NCBI GenBank assembly: GCA_050013835.1 | Contig: JBEKEM010000009.1 | Location: 62,001-126,000, forward strand | Source: Bog-793 sp050013835 | GTDB taxonomy: Bacteria; Actinomycetota; Acidimicrobiia; Acidimicrobiales; Bog-793 | Direction: 5' to 3' | DNA: 64,000 nt | Part shown: positions 7,359 through 18,574 of the stretch, one piece after another | How the letters are laid out: each line of letters opens with the position of its first letter | Position numbering within the stretch: the stretch's first letter is position 1 | Made by a program: the position numbers and the translations under genes | The notes under the pieces: generated by a model | Databases searched by the model: none | Told to the model about the DNA's origin: nothing | What the model saw: the letters and a program-made list of their open reading frames with translations, nothing else

Positions 7359-8630
7359 GTGGCTGAGAGTGTCACCATCACCGACAACCGCACCGGTCAG
7401 TCGCTCGAGATCCCGATCGTCAACGGGGGCATCGCCTCCTCGGAGTTCTCCAAGCTGCTCCCCGGCATCTGGTTCTACGACCCCGCCTTCTCGGCGACGG
7501 CACTGTGCGAGAGCGCGATCACCTTCGTCGACGGCGACGCCGGGATCCTCGAGCATCGCGGCTACCCGATCGAGCAGCTCGCCGAGAAGTCCTCGTACCT
7601 CGAGGTCGCCTACCTGCTCACCCACGGTGAGCTGCCGACGGCCCAGCAGCTCCAAGCCTGGAAAGCCGAGATCGGCCGGCATGCCCTCATCGAGGAGAAG
7701 TTCGTGGAGCGGTTCGTCGCCGGGTTCCACAAGGGTGCCCACCCGATGGGAATGCTCGTCGCCGCGGTCGCGGCCCTCTCGACTTTTTACCCGGAATCCA
7801 AGGACATCGCTGATCGGGAGAACCGCCGTCTCCAGGAGATGCGGCTGATCGCCAAGATGCCGACTCTCGCCGCCGCCGTACACCGCTTCTCGGTCGGCGA
7901 GGAGTTCGTGCCGCCCGACGAGAACCTGCCCTTCGGCGAGAACTTCCTGACGATGATGTGGGACACCGGCAGGCCGGACTTCGAGGTGAACCCCGTCCTC
8001 GCCCACGCCATCGACGTCCTATTCATCCTGCACGCCGACCACGAGCAAAACTGCTCGACGGCGGCGCTGCGCGTCGTCGGCTCCGCCCACGCTGACCCGT
8101 ACTCGGCCTGTTCGGCTGCCTGCGCCGCCCTCTACGGCCCCCGGCACGGGGGCGCCAACGAGCAGGTGATCAAGATGCTGTCCTCGATCGGGTCGGTCGA
8201 CAACGTCGACGCCTTCGTAAAGAGCGTGAAGGGGAGCCACGGCCGGATCCAGGGCGTCGGGCACCGCGTCTACAAGCACTACGACCCGCGGGCCACGATC
8301 ATCCGCAAGATCGCCTATGACGTCTTCGATGTCGCCGGCAAGAACCCGCTGCTCGACGTCGCCCTCAAACTCGAGGAGGCCATCCTCGCCGACGAGTACT
8401 TCACGTCCCGCCGGCTCTACCCCAACGTCGACTTCTACTCGGGGTTCATCTACCAGGCAATGGGGTTCCCGCCCGAGATGTTCACCGTGCTCTTCGCCCT
8501 CGCCCGCACCTCGGGCTGGGTCGCCCACTGGGCCGAGATGCTCGACGCCGACGAGCGCATCGCCCGTCCCCGCCAGCTCTACACGGGCAGCCGGAGGCGC
8601 GACTACGTGCCCATCGAGGAGCGCGGCTAG
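7359..8630 (+). CDS. gltA: Citrate synthase
   Basis: A 423-residue type II citrate synthase condensing oxaloacetate and acetyl-CoA in the TCA cycle. Catalytic-region blocks are visible: HADHEQNCSTAALR, GPRHGGANEQV and GVGHRVYKHYDPRA, which hold the active-site histidines, followed by the C-terminal region with PRQLYTG. The GTG at 7359 is preferred over ATG 7323 or TTG 7299 because GAGGAGG lies at 7344-7350, at ideal spacing, and the protein then starts in the usual way. It stands alone, with a 230-base leader in which no clear promoter was identified. Confidence 0.97.
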   Translation: MAESVTITDNRTGQSLEIPIVNGGIASSEFSKLLPGIWFYDPAFSATALCESAITFVDGDAGILEHRGYPIEQLAEKSSYLEVAYLLTHGELPTAQQLQAWKAEIGRHALIEEKFVERFVAGFHKGAHPMGMLVAAVAALSTFYPESKDIADRENRRLQEMRLIAKMPTLAAAVHRFSVGEEFVPPDENLPFGENFLTMMWDTGRPDFEVNPVLAHAIDVLFILHADHEQNCSTAALRVVGSAHADPYSACSAACAALYGPRHGGANEQVIKMLSSIGSVDNVDAFVKSVKGSHGRIQGVGHRVYKHYDPRATIIRKIAYDVFDVAGKNPLLDVALKLEEAILADEYFTSRRLYPNVDFYSGFIYQAMGFPPEMFTVLFALARTSGWVAHWAEMLDADERIARPRQLYTGSRRRDYVPIEERG

Positions 8631-8656
8631 CGGCCGGACCTTCCGGCGCCGGCCGC
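8630..8656. terminator. Hairpin between convergent citrate synthase and Clp-N genes
   Basis: GCGGCCGG (8630-8637) pairs with CCGGCCGC (8649-8656) around an 11-base loop, starting at the last base of the gltA stop codon. No T run follows. Its place between convergent genes fits a bidirectional terminator. Confidence 0.4.
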
Positions 8657-8727
8657 ACCGACGCCCCATCGCCACCCGCCCCCGGGGAATCGCGGGATCC
8701 GGATGGTCCGCCGCCAGCTTTGCTGGC

Positions 8728-9339
8728 TCAGTCGCTCGTATTTCCTCGCTCGTCCTCGAGCCGCTGAATCCGCGCACCGAGCGCGTCGACCTTCTCCTCC
8801 AGCTGGCCGAGGACCTCGAGAAAGAGGGGCAGCCGCGACTCGGTGACCCGCGCCCGCCCTCCGGATTCGCCCCGCACCTCCCACTGCTCCGTGACCCCAG
8901 CGCCATCGTCCTCCGTCAGGAGCCGGACGAGCTCGAGCCGGACCCGGGCCGGGTCGACCCCGAGGCCGACGAGCACCTGCACGCCTGCACCGCCACGTTC
9001 CCTCAACAATCCGAGCAGGATGTGCTCCGGGCCGACGGGTCCCTCGCCGAGTCGGGTCGACTCCCGGCCCGCCAGCTCGAGGACCTTCTTCGAGCGGGGG
9101 GTGAAGGACGGCGAGGCGGTCGGTGCTGACTGCGCGGGCCCGATCGTCTCGGCGATCCGCCGCCGCAGGGTCTCGAGCGAGACGCCGAAGCTCCCCAGCA
9201 CCTCGGCCGCGGTGCCACCTTGGCGAACGAGACCACAAACGAGGTGCTCGGTCCCGATGAAGCCGTGACGCAGGTGACGCGCCTCTTCCTGGGCGAGCAC
9301 GAGGACCCGCCGGGCGTTGTCGTCGAACCGTTCGAGCAC
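8728..9339 (-). CDS. Stand-alone Clp N-domain protein (ClpC2-like)
   Basis: A 203-residue protein made of two Clp_N repeats (about residues 1-70 and 78-145) that closely resemble the N-terminus of the ClpC encoded nearby: FDDNARRVLVLAQEEAR, GFIGTEHL, FTPRSKKVLELA, GPEHILLGLL. It ends in a coiled-coil-like tail (LEVLGQLEEKVDALGARIQRLEDE). There is no ATPase domain. Clp_N repeats bind substrates, adaptors and phosphoarginine; isolated copies such as mycobacterial ClpC2 can compete with ClpC for ligands. The second repeat has drifted more than the first. It probably modulates ClpC, a functional inference from its domains alone. Confidence 0.85.
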   Translation of the reverse strand: MLERFDDNARRVLVLAQEEARHLRHGFIGTEHLVCGLVRQGGTAAEVLGSFGVSLETLRRRIAETIGPAQSAPTASPSFTPRSKKVLELAGRESTRLGEGPVGPEHILLGLLRERGGAGVQVLVGLGVDPARVRLELVRLLTEDDGAGVTEQWEVRGESGGRARVTESRLPLFLEVLGQLEEKVDALGARIQRLEDERGNTSD

Positions 9340-9400
9340 CGCTGTGAGCCTACGGCGAGGTCCTCCGGATGGCCGGGCGCAGGCGCCCGTGCGATCGCCC

Positions 9401-10267
9401 CTAGGGCGCCCCGCCCGCCGCGCCGTGCCGCCGCTCGGCCAGGGCGAAGAGGGCGACCGCCGTGGCGACCGAGACGTTCAGGGACCCGACCGGACCGTAG
9501 AGCGGGATCCGGAGCCGGACGTCGCAGCGCCTCCTCACGAGCGGCGCCAGCCCCCTCCCCTCGGCGCCGACGACGATCGCCAGTGGCTCGGTGGCGATCT
9601 CGAGCTCGCCGATCGACTGCTCCCCCTCGGGGTCGAGGGCGACGGTCCACACCCCGCGCTCGCCGAGGGTGGTGAGCGCCGGCCCGCTGCCGGCAACGAG
9701 GGCGATCGGCAGGTGCTCGACCGCCCCCGCCGCCGCCTTCACCGCCGCCGGCGTCAGGTGGGCCGTCCGGTGCGCGGCGAGGACGACCCCGGTCACCCCG
9801 GCGCCGAGGGCGCTGCGCAGGATGGCGCCGAGGTTTTGGGGGTCGGTCACCTCGGCGACGACGACGAGGAACGGCACGGCGCCGTCGGGCGTGCGCGGCG
9901 GCACGTGTCCGGGGTTCGCCGCGACGAGCTCGTCGAGCCCGACCGGCACCACCGGCGCCGCCCGGGCGATGACCCCCTGGGGAGCCCCGGTGCGCGCTGC
10001 CGCGCGCAGTTCGGCGGCCGGGACGCTCCGCAGCGGCACCCCCTTGGCCGCAGCCAGGGCGATCACTTCGTCGAGGAGGGGCGAGTCGTCCTGGCCCTCG
10101 GCAACGACGACCTCCCGCACGGCGCGGCGGCCCACCGCGAGGAGCTCCCGCACGGCACGGCGCCCCTCCACCTGCTCGCCGCCAAGACCGCGCTCCCGGC
10201 GCTCGCCAGCCGGCAGCCGGGTGGGCGGCGCGCCCTTCAGCGCTCGAGGAGTGCGACGGCCAGGCAC
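9401..10267 (-). CDS. rlmB: SpoU/TrmH-family 23S rRNA 2'-O-ribose methyltransferase
   Basis: A 288-residue RNA methyltransferase. The N-terminal substrate-binding domain starts at EQVEGRRAVRELL, and the C-terminal SPOUT domain has motif 1 EVTDPQNLGAILRSA, motif 2 VVGAEGRGLAPLV and motif 3 IPLYGPVGSLNVSVATAVAL, which form the trefoil knot that binds SAM. RlmB methylates a guanosine in the peptidyl transferase region of 23S rRNA; close relatives act on other sites, so specificity is inferred. The GTG start at 10267 overlaps the end of ispF by 31 bases. The first 30 residues are basic and probably disordered. The order carD-ispD-ispF-rlmB is common in actinobacteria. Confidence 0.9.
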   Translation of the reverse strand: MPGRRTPRALKGAPPTRLPAGERRERGLGGEQVEGRRAVRELLAVGRRAVREVVVAEGQDDSPLLDEVIALAAAKGVPLRSVPAAELRAAARTGAPQGVIARAAPVVPVGLDELVAANPGHVPPRTPDGAVPFLVVVAEVTDPQNLGAILRSALGAGVTGVVLAAHRTAHLTPAAVKAAAGAVEHLPIALVAGSGPALTTLGERGVWTVALDPEGEQSIGELEIATEPLAIVVGAEGRGLAPLVRRRCDVRLRIPLYGPVGSLNVSVATAVALFALAERRHGAAGGAP

Positions 10268-10722
10268 GCGACCCCCTCGACCCGACCGAGGCTGCCGAGG
10301 CCCTCGGGCCGGGTCGCCTTCACGTGGACCGGGCCTCCGGCGGCCGCGGACAGGCGCCGGACCATCTCGGCGCGGGCCCCGGCGACGCGCGGCCGCTCGG
10401 CGACGAGCGTGCAGTCGGCGTTGACGAACCGCCAGCCCTCCGCCGCCGCCTTGGCCACTGCCGCGGCGAGCAGCCCCAGGCTGTCGGCGTCGCGCCAGAC
10501 GGGGTCGGTGTCGGGGAAGTGGCCCCCCATGTCACCGAGCCCGGCCGCGCCGAGGACGGCGTCCGTCACGGCGTGGGCGACGGCATCGGCGTCGCTGTGC
10601 CCGGCGAGCGGCCGTTCGTTGGCAAAGCGCGCCCCCCCGAGGACGAGAGGGCGGTCGGGGGCATCGGCCCGGTCGGCGAAGCGGTGAAGGTCGACGCCGA
10701 GGCCGACCCGGAGCTCGCTCAC
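10237..10722 (-). CDS. ispF: 2-C-methyl-D-erythritol 2,4-cyclodiphosphate synthase
   Basis: A 161-residue enzyme of the MEP isoprenoid pathway. It converts CDP-ME 2-phosphate to the cyclic diphosphate with loss of CMP. Family motifs are present: GVDLHRF with the metal-binding Asp/His pair, LAGHSDADAVAHAVTDA with the third ligand His, GHFPDTDP, and KATRPEGLGSLGR near the end. The start is GTG 10722, which overlaps the ispD stop as GTGA; an upstream in-frame start would lie inside ispD. Its partner ispD directly precedes it. Confidence 0.95.
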   Translation of the reverse strand: MSELRVGLGVDLHRFADRADAPDRPLVLGGARFANERPLAGHSDADAVAHAVTDAVLGAAGLGDMGGHFPDTDPVWRDADSLGLLAAAVAKAAAEGWRFVNADCTLVAERPRVAGARAEMVRRLSAAAGGPVHVKATRPEGLGSLGRVEGVACLAVALLER

Positions 10723-11387
10723 CCGTCCCCCGCCGTTGATCCGGCGCCGCCGAGCCACGCGCCGACAACGGCGAGGTCGGCCGCGTCGGTGATCTTGCGG
10801 TTGTGCGCCTCGCCCGGCACGGCGGTGACGACGCCGCCGATCGCCTCCACGAGGGCCGCGTCATCAGTCGCCTCGGGGCAGCCTTCGTGCGCCCGACGTA
10901 GGACGACGGCGCGGAAGGCCTGCGGGGTCTGGACGGCGCTCAGACCGGAACGGTCGACCGTGCCCTCGACGCGGCCGTCGCGCACCCGCTTCAGGGTGTC
11001 GGCGACCGGCAGGCACGGCACCGCCGCGTCCGCGCCGGCGCGGACGGCAGCGACGACCGCGGCGAACAGGTCCGGGGAGGCGGCCGGGCGCGCCGCGTCG
11101 TGCACGATCACGATCCCGGTCGCCTCCGGCACCCGGGCAAGCCCGGCGCGCACCGATCCCGCCCGTGTCGCGCCCCCGGCGACGACGACGGAGCACCCGG
11201 CGTGGTGGGCGGCCTCGTCGACGTCGGCTGGCGGTACGACGAGGACGACGCCGTCGGCCGCCGTTCTCGCCGCGTCGACCGCCCACTCGACGATGAGGCG
11301 CCCGCCGACGCGGGAGAACTGCTTGGGCCCGCCGAAACGGCGGCCCTCACCACCGGCGACGACGACCGCCCATACGCCGTCCGGCAC
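10719..11387 (-). CDS. ispD: 2-C-methyl-D-erythritol 4-phosphate cytidylyltransferase
   Basis: A 222-residue nucleotidyltransferase of the MEP pathway that makes CDP-ME from CTP and MEP. The nucleotide-binding loop is AVVVAGGEGRRFGGPKQF at residues 7-24. Other conserved parts are IVHDAARP, TVDRSGLSAVQTPQAF, ATDDAALVE and NRKITDAADL. It follows carD by about 23 bases and is coupled to ispF by a 4-base overlap. The pathway supplies the polyprenyl synthase encoded at 15.2 kb. Confidence 0.95.
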   Translation of the reverse strand: MPDGVWAVVVAGGEGRRFGGPKQFSRVGGRLIVEWAVDAARTAADGVVLVVPPADVDEAAHHAGCSVVVAGGATRAGSVRAGLARVPEATGIVIVHDAARPAASPDLFAAVVAAVRAGADAAVPCLPVADTLKRVRDGRVEGTVDRSGLSAVQTPQAFRAVVLRRAHEGCPEATDDAALVEAIGGVVTAVPGEAHNRKITDAADLAVVGAWLGGAGSTAGDG

Positions 11388-11410
11388 GGATCCGGCCCGC
11401 GGTCCCCGGG

Positions 11411-11887
11411 TTAGGGGAGGGCGGCGTTCAGCCGCTCCTCGGCCTCGGCCTCGGAGACGCCGATGGCGAATGTCAGCTCCGACACGAGGATCTGCCGGGC
11501 GCGGTTCAGCATGCGCTTCTCCCCGGCCGAGAGCCCCTTGTCCTTGTCGCGGATCGAAAGGTTCCGCACCACCTCGGCGACCTGGTAGATGTCGCCGGAC
11601 TTCAGCTTCTCGACGTGGTTCTTGTAGCGGCGGGACCAGTTCGTCGGCATCCGAGCCTCCTTCTTGCGAAGGACGGCGAAGACCTCCTCGACCTCCTCGT
11701 CGTTGATGACCTCGCGCAGCCCGACCTCCTCGGTGTTGTCCGAGGGAACCATCAGGGTCAGGTCGCCGTAGGCGAGTCGCAGGACGAGGTACTCGCGTTT
11801 CTCGCCGAACGCCTCGCGCATCTCGCGCCGTTCGACCACCGCCGCACCGTGGTGGGGGTAGACGACCTTGTCGCCGACGTCGAACAC
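11411..11887 (-). CDS. carD: CarD-family transcriptional regulator of rRNA promoters
   Basis: A 158-residue CarD protein. CarD binds the RNA polymerase beta subunit and stabilises open promoter complexes. The N-terminal RNAP-interaction domain reads FDVGDKVVYPHHGAA, and the C-terminal helical DNA-binding part includes NWSRRYKNHVEKLKSGD and KGLSAGEKRMLNRARQILVSEL. The GTG at 11887 is chosen: GAGGAG lies at 11894-11899 and the length then matches mycobacterial CarD. A TAGAAT candidate -10 box on this strand lies at 11982-11987. Confidence 0.96.
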   Translation of the reverse strand: MFDVGDKVVYPHHGAAVVERREMREAFGEKREYLVLRLAYGDLTLMVPSDNTEEVGLREVINDEEVEEVFAVLRKKEARMPTNWSRRYKNHVEKLKSGDIYQVAEVVRNLSIRDKDKGLSAGEKRMLNRARQILVSELTFAIGVSEAEAEERLNAALP

Positions 11888-12511
11888 TCGCGACTCCTCA
11901 CGTTTCGGGAGAGATTCACTGGCCGCAAAGACCTGACCCGGCGGACGATTACCGCTCGGCCTGCGGTCACGACGTGACACTATTCTACCGGTCCGGGGAC
12001 GGCGGCTGGGTGGCGTCTCGCCGGCGCCGGGCGGAGGGACCTGTGGGCGGGCGCGCGGCGAGCGAACCAGGTCGAGATGACAACGGGAATCCCGTGCGTC
12101 GTCCTGACCCCGTGGTCCGCACGGCCGGGGTGGTCCTTGCCCCCTCTCCCGGACCGGCCCGCGCGCGCCTCGCCGACCCCGGCCGGGATCGCGGGAACGC
12201 CCTCAGGCCGAGGTGTGAGCCGGGTTCAAGGGACTCCCCCAAGGACGCGAGGACCCCGTAGCCCCCGACGATCCTCTTGTTGCAGGAACGGGCCCACCCG
12301 CTCGTCGCCGATCCTCGCGCCGGAGCGGTAGAGGAGAAGCGACGGTTCGTTCGCGGACCGGGCTCCGATCCGACCACCACGGGCGCGGAACTCCTCGGTG
12401 ACCGGTCGGTTCCAGCCGTCCGCCCCGGGGCTGTCGCCTCCTCGGCGCACACCCGTCGGGTATCCGAAACGGGTCGCCGGACCGGCATTCCCTCCGGTCG
12501 AGGACCCAAGC
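11888..12511. other. Long non-coding stretch between carD and clpC
   Basis: About 620 bases without a credible gene. The open frames here are Arg/Pro-rich and match no family. It holds the carD promoter region, with a candidate -10 TAGAAT on the minus strand at 11982-11987 but no good -35. I saw no tRNA or riboswitch motif. Confidence 0.5.
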
Positions 12512-12535
12512 GCCCGCGGCGGGGGGATCGCGGGC
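12512..12535 (-). terminator. Hairpin just after clpC
   Basis: GCCCGCG (12512-12518) pairs with CGCGGGC (12529-12535) around a 10-base loop, 13 bases beyond the clpC stop on the minus strand. There is no T run, so it may only protect the transcript end. Confidence 0.3.
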
Positions 12536-12547
12536 CGGAGCCTGGAG

Positions 12548-15037
<2,490 letters not shown>

Positions 15038-15189
15038 AATCCACTCCCTTGTGAGAAGACGCTGCCCGTAGTCTATCGGGAGGTCCCACGCCGACCGCGG
15101 TCGGGCCGACCCGGCCAGGCGCGCGACCGCCGTCCGCCACCTGCCTTCGTTGCCAGCAACGCACGGCGGTGGCGTATCGTGCGGGTCTG

Positions 15190-16185
15190 ATGGAAGCCCA
15201 GGACCCCTTCGCGCTCCCCGTCGGCGCCGCCGACCTCGCCCGGCTCGAGGTGACGTTGCGCGAGATCGTGCTCTCGGGCGAGCCGTTCGTCGACGAGATC
15301 GCCTCCCACCTCATCGGGGCGGGGGGCAAGCGGCTGCGGCCCACGCTGACGCTCGCCGCGGCCAGCCTCGACGGCGACCCCATCACCGAGGACACCCTGC
15401 TCGGCGGGGTGTCGGTCGAGCTCGTCCACGTCGCCTCGCTCTACCATGACGACGTCATGGACGAGGCCACCCGGCGGCGAAACGTCGTCAGCGTGAACGG
15501 CCGCTGGGGGAACCTCCTCGCCGTCGTCGTCGGCGACTTCCTGCTCGCCCGCTCCGCCGAGATCGCCGCCTCGCTCGGCACGGAGATCGCCGCCACCATC
15601 GCCACGACGCTCGCGCGCCTGTGCCAGGGCCAGATCGCGGAGGTGCGCTCCGTCTACCGGATCGACCGCAGCGTCGAGGACTACCTCACCGCCATCGCCG
15701 ACAAAACCGGCGCCCTGATGGGGACAGCCTGCCGCGTCGGCGCCCTCACCGCCGGCCTCGACCGGCGCGACACCGAGGCGCTGACCGCCTTCGGCGAGAC
15801 CCTCGGCTACGTCTTCCAGATTCGCGACGACATCCTCGACATCGTCGCGACCGAGGAGGAGTCGGGGAAGCCTCCCGGTCAGGACCTCGCCGAAGGGATC
15901 TACACCCTCCCCGTGCAGCGCGCCCTCGTCGACCGGCAGGTCGGACCGGAGCTGCGCCGCCTGCTCGGACGGCCGCTCGACCACGAGGAGGTCGAGCTCG
16001 CCCGGGCGCTCGTCGCCGAGTCCGACGGGATCACCGAGTCCCAGGACGTCGCCCGCCACTACGCCCTCGAGGCGGGAGAGATCGCCCGGCGACTCGACGA
16101 CGGCGGCGTCGCGCGCTCGTTGCGCGGGCTGGGCTTGCGGCTCGTCGACGACCTCGACCGCTCGATGCGGGCGCTGGCGAGTTAG
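15190..16185 (+). CDS. Polyprenyl diphosphate synthase
   Basis: A 331-residue trans-isoprenyl diphosphate synthase that elongates allylic diphosphates with IPP, probably making the side chain of menaquinone or another long prenyl chain. The first aspartate-rich motif is YHDDVMDEATRRR near residue 87 and the second is QIRDDILDI near 215, with GGKRLRP near 45 and KTGALM in between. ATG 15190 is preferred over GTG 15169, which adds seven unrelated residues; neither has a clear binding site. Chain length cannot be read safely. It diverges from clpC and its stop overlaps the end of lysS by 4 bases. Confidence 0.9.
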   Translation: MEAQDPFALPVGAADLARLEVTLREIVLSGEPFVDEIASHLIGAGGKRLRPTLTLAAASLDGDPITEDTLLGGVSVELVHVASLYHDDVMDEATRRRNVVSVNGRWGNLLAVVVGDFLLARSAEIAASLGTEIAATIATTLARLCQGQIAEVRSVYRIDRSVEDYLTAIADKTGALMGTACRVGALTAGLDRRDTEALTAFGETLGYVFQIRDDILDIVATEEESGKPPGQDLAEGIYTLPVQRALVDRQVGPELRRLLGRPLDHEEVELARALVAESDGITESQDVARHYALEAGEIARRLDDGGVARSLRGLGLRLVDDLDRSMRALAS

Positions 16186-17639
16186 CCGGCCGCTCCGTCG
16201 GGTCCGGGCTCCCCGGACCGGTCCGCCTCCGGGCGCAGCGCCGGGAAGAGCATCACTTCTTTGATACTCGCCTTGTCGGCGAGCAGCATGACGAGCCGGT
16301 CGATCCCCATGCCGACCCCCCCGGTCGGCGGCATCCCGTGCTCGAGCGCCCGCAGGAAGTCCTCGTCGACCGGCATCGCCTCGTCGTCGCCGGCGGCCCG
16401 CTCGGCCGCCTGGGCGACGAAGCGTGCCCGCTGGTCGACCGGGTCGACGAGCTCGCTGTAGGACTCGGCGATCTCCCGGCCGGCGACGACCGAGGTCGCC
16501 CGCTCCGCCGTGCCGGGCTTGGTGCGGTGCCGCCGGGTGAGCGGCGAGACCTCGACCGGATAGTCGATGACGTGGACCGGGTCCCACAGGGCGTGCTCGG
16601 TCGTCCGCTCGTAAATCTCGGCGAGGACCTTGCCCGGGCCCCAGCGTTCCTCGACCGGCACGCCCAGCCTGCCGGCCGTCGCCCGCAGCGCCTCGGGGCC
16701 GCTCTCCAGCGCGCAGTCCTCCCCCGTCGCCTCGCGGATCGCCTCCTCCACCGTGAGGGTCCGCCACGGGGCGCTCAGGTCGACGGGGCGCCCCTGGAAG
16801 GTGACGACGCCCTCCCCGTCGGCGGCGATCGCCGCCTGGAGGACGAGGTCCTCGACGAGGGCCGTCATGTCGGAGAAGTCGCCGTAGGCGAGGTAGGCCT
16901 CGAGGACGGTGAACTCCGGGTTGTGGGTCGGCGACAGGCCCTCGTTGCGGAAGTCCTTGCCGATCTCGTAGACCCGCTCGAACCCGCCGATGACAAGGCG
17001 CTTCAGGTAGAGCTCCGTGGCGATCCGGAGCGCGAAGTCGGCGTGCAGCGAGTTGAAGTGCGTCACGAACGGGCGCGCGTTCGCCCCGCCGGCCTGCGCC
17101 TGGAGGACCGGGGTCTCGACCTCGACGAAGCCCCGCCGCTCGAGGTTCTCCCGGATCGAGCGAACCACCCGACTGCGCAGCAGGAACGTCTCGCGGACCC
17201 CCTCGTTCGCCCAAAGGTCGACCTCGCGCTGGCGGAAGCGGGTCTCGACGTCGTGGACCCCCTTCCACTTGTCGCCGAAGCCCCGCCGGTTCTCGGCGAG
17301 GAGCAGCCAGGTAACGACCTTCACGGAGAGCTCCCCCCGACGGGTGCGGACGACCTCGCCGGCGGCCCCGATCCAGTCGCCGAGCCCCAACCGGACGAAC
17401 TCGTCGAACCGCTCGGTCTCCTCGGCCACGGCGTAGAGCTGGATCGACCCCGTCCAGTCGCGCAGGTCGGCGAAGGCGGCGCCACCCTGGGGACGGAAGA
17501 GCATGACCCGTCCGGCCACCGCCACCTCGACATGGGACGACTCGCCGGGAGCGAGACCGGCGTGTGCCGTCGCGACCGCGGCCGCCGCCGTCGTTCCCGG
17601 GAACCGGTAGGGCACGTCGCGCCGCTCGCCGGCGCTCAC
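16182..17639 (-). CDS. lysS: Lysyl-tRNA synthetase, class II
   Basis: A 485-residue class II enzyme charging tRNA-Lys. An N-terminal OB-fold anticodon-binding domain (about 40-140) precedes the catalytic domain. Motif 1 is near RRGFVEVETPVLQ, motif 2 is YEIGKDFRNEGLSPTHNPEFT and motif 3 is GVGMGIDRLVMLL. The GTG start overlaps the coaX stop as GTGA. Position next to coaX and close to clpC matches the mycobacterial neighbourhood, except that lsr2 is missing here. Confidence 0.96.
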   Translation of the reverse strand: MSAGERRDVPYRFPGTTAAAAVATAHAGLAPGESSHVEVAVAGRVMLFRPQGGAAFADLRDWTGSIQLYAVAEETERFDEFVRLGLGDWIGAAGEVVRTRRGELSVKVVTWLLLAENRRGFGDKWKGVHDVETRFRQREVDLWANEGVRETFLLRSRVVRSIRENLERRGFVEVETPVLQAQAGGANARPFVTHFNSLHADFALRIATELYLKRLVIGGFERVYEIGKDFRNEGLSPTHNPEFTVLEAYLAYGDFSDMTALVEDLVLQAAIAADGEGVVTFQGRPVDLSAPWRTLTVEEAIREATGEDCALESGPEALRATAGRLGVPVEERWGPGKVLAEIYERTTEHALWDPVHVIDYPVEVSPLTRRHRTKPGTAERATSVVAGREIAESYSELVDPVDQRARFVAQAAERAAGDDEAMPVDEDFLRALEHGMPPTGGVGMGIDRLVMLLADKASIKEVMLFPALRPEADRSGEPGPDGAAG

Positions 17640-18502
17640 GGCAACGCCTCCCCGGCCCCGGCGGGCGAGTTGCGGGCGTAGAGGATCCGCAGCCCGTGGA
17701 GCGTCAGCCACGGCTCGATCATGGTCACGGCCGTGCAGTGCGGCGCGACCACACCGCACAGCCCGCCGGTGGCGATGACGGTCGCCTCGCCGATCTCGGC
17801 GAAGATGCGTCGGCAGATCCCGTCGACGAGGGCGGCGTGCCCGTAGACGGCGCCAGACTGCATCGACTCGACCGTCGAGTGGCCGATCACGTTCGCCGGT
17901 GCGATGAGCTCCACCCGCCGCAGTGCGGCGGCGTGCTCGAAGAGGGCGCCCATCGAGATCTCCAGCCCGGGAGCGATCGCGCCGCCGAGGTACTCGCCGG
18001 CGGCGCTGATGACGTCGAACGTCGTCGCTGTCCCGAAGTCGACGACGACGGAGGGCCCGTCGAAGAGATCGATCGCCGCGACGGCGTTGACGATGCGGTC
18101 GGCCCCGACCTCCTTGGGGTTGTCGTAGAGGATCGGCATGCCGGTGCGGATCCCGGGCTCGACGACGACGAGCGGGACGGCGAACCAGTCTGTGACCATC
18201 CGGCGCAGCGCCGCCGTCACGGACGGGACCGAAGACGAGACGACGACGCCGCCGACCTCCCTTGCCGGCGTCGCGGCAGCCGGGGCATCTCCGCGCGGCG
18301 CGATCCCGGCCGTCGCCAGCAGCTGGCGGACCGTGACCGCGTACTCGTCGGCGGTGCGGTCGCCGTCCGTCGAGATCCGCCAGCTGTGGGCCAGGCCCGG
18401 CAGCTCGCCCGGCCGACGGTCCCGTGGGTCGGCGGGCACGGCGGGGCCGTCGAAGACCCCGATCACCGTCTGGGTATTGCCGACATCGATGGCAAGGAGC
18501 AT
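17636..18502 (-). CDS. coaX: Type III pantothenate kinase
   Basis: A 288-residue CoaX, the first enzyme of coenzyme A synthesis, which phosphorylates pantothenate. It belongs to the ASKHA fold: phosphate loop LLAIDVGNTQTVIGVFDG at the start, VVDFGTATTFDVI in the middle and VIATGGLCGVVAPHC near the end. The region around residues 60-85 holds an extra Pro/Ala-rich insertion. It uses the pantothenate produced by panC upstream in the same operon and is coupled to lysS downstream. Confidence 0.95.
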   Translation of the reverse strand: MLLAIDVGNTQTVIGVFDGPAVPADPRDRRPGELPGLAHSWRISTDGDRTADEYAVTVRQLLATAGIAPRGDAPAAATPAREVGGVVVSSSVPSVTAALRRMVTDWFAVPLVVVEPGIRTGMPILYDNPKEVGADRIVNAVAAIDLFDGPSVVVDFGTATTFDVISAAGEYLGGAIAPGLEISMGALFEHAAALRRVELIAPANVIGHSTVESMQSGAVYGHAALVDGICRRIFAEIGEATVIATGGLCGVVAPHCTAVTMIEPWLTLHGLRILYARNSPAGAGEALP

Positions 18503-18574
18503 TACCTAACGGTCTACCCGATCGCGAGGGTCCGACTCAGCTCCACGACCCCGGAGGCCGTTCGCCGGCGCCGT

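Noticed and set aside
15073..17268. A 731-codon open frame on the minus strand
   Set aside because: It runs antisense to the polyprenyl synthase and out of frame through lysS, and its product is Arg/Gly/Pro-rich without motifs.
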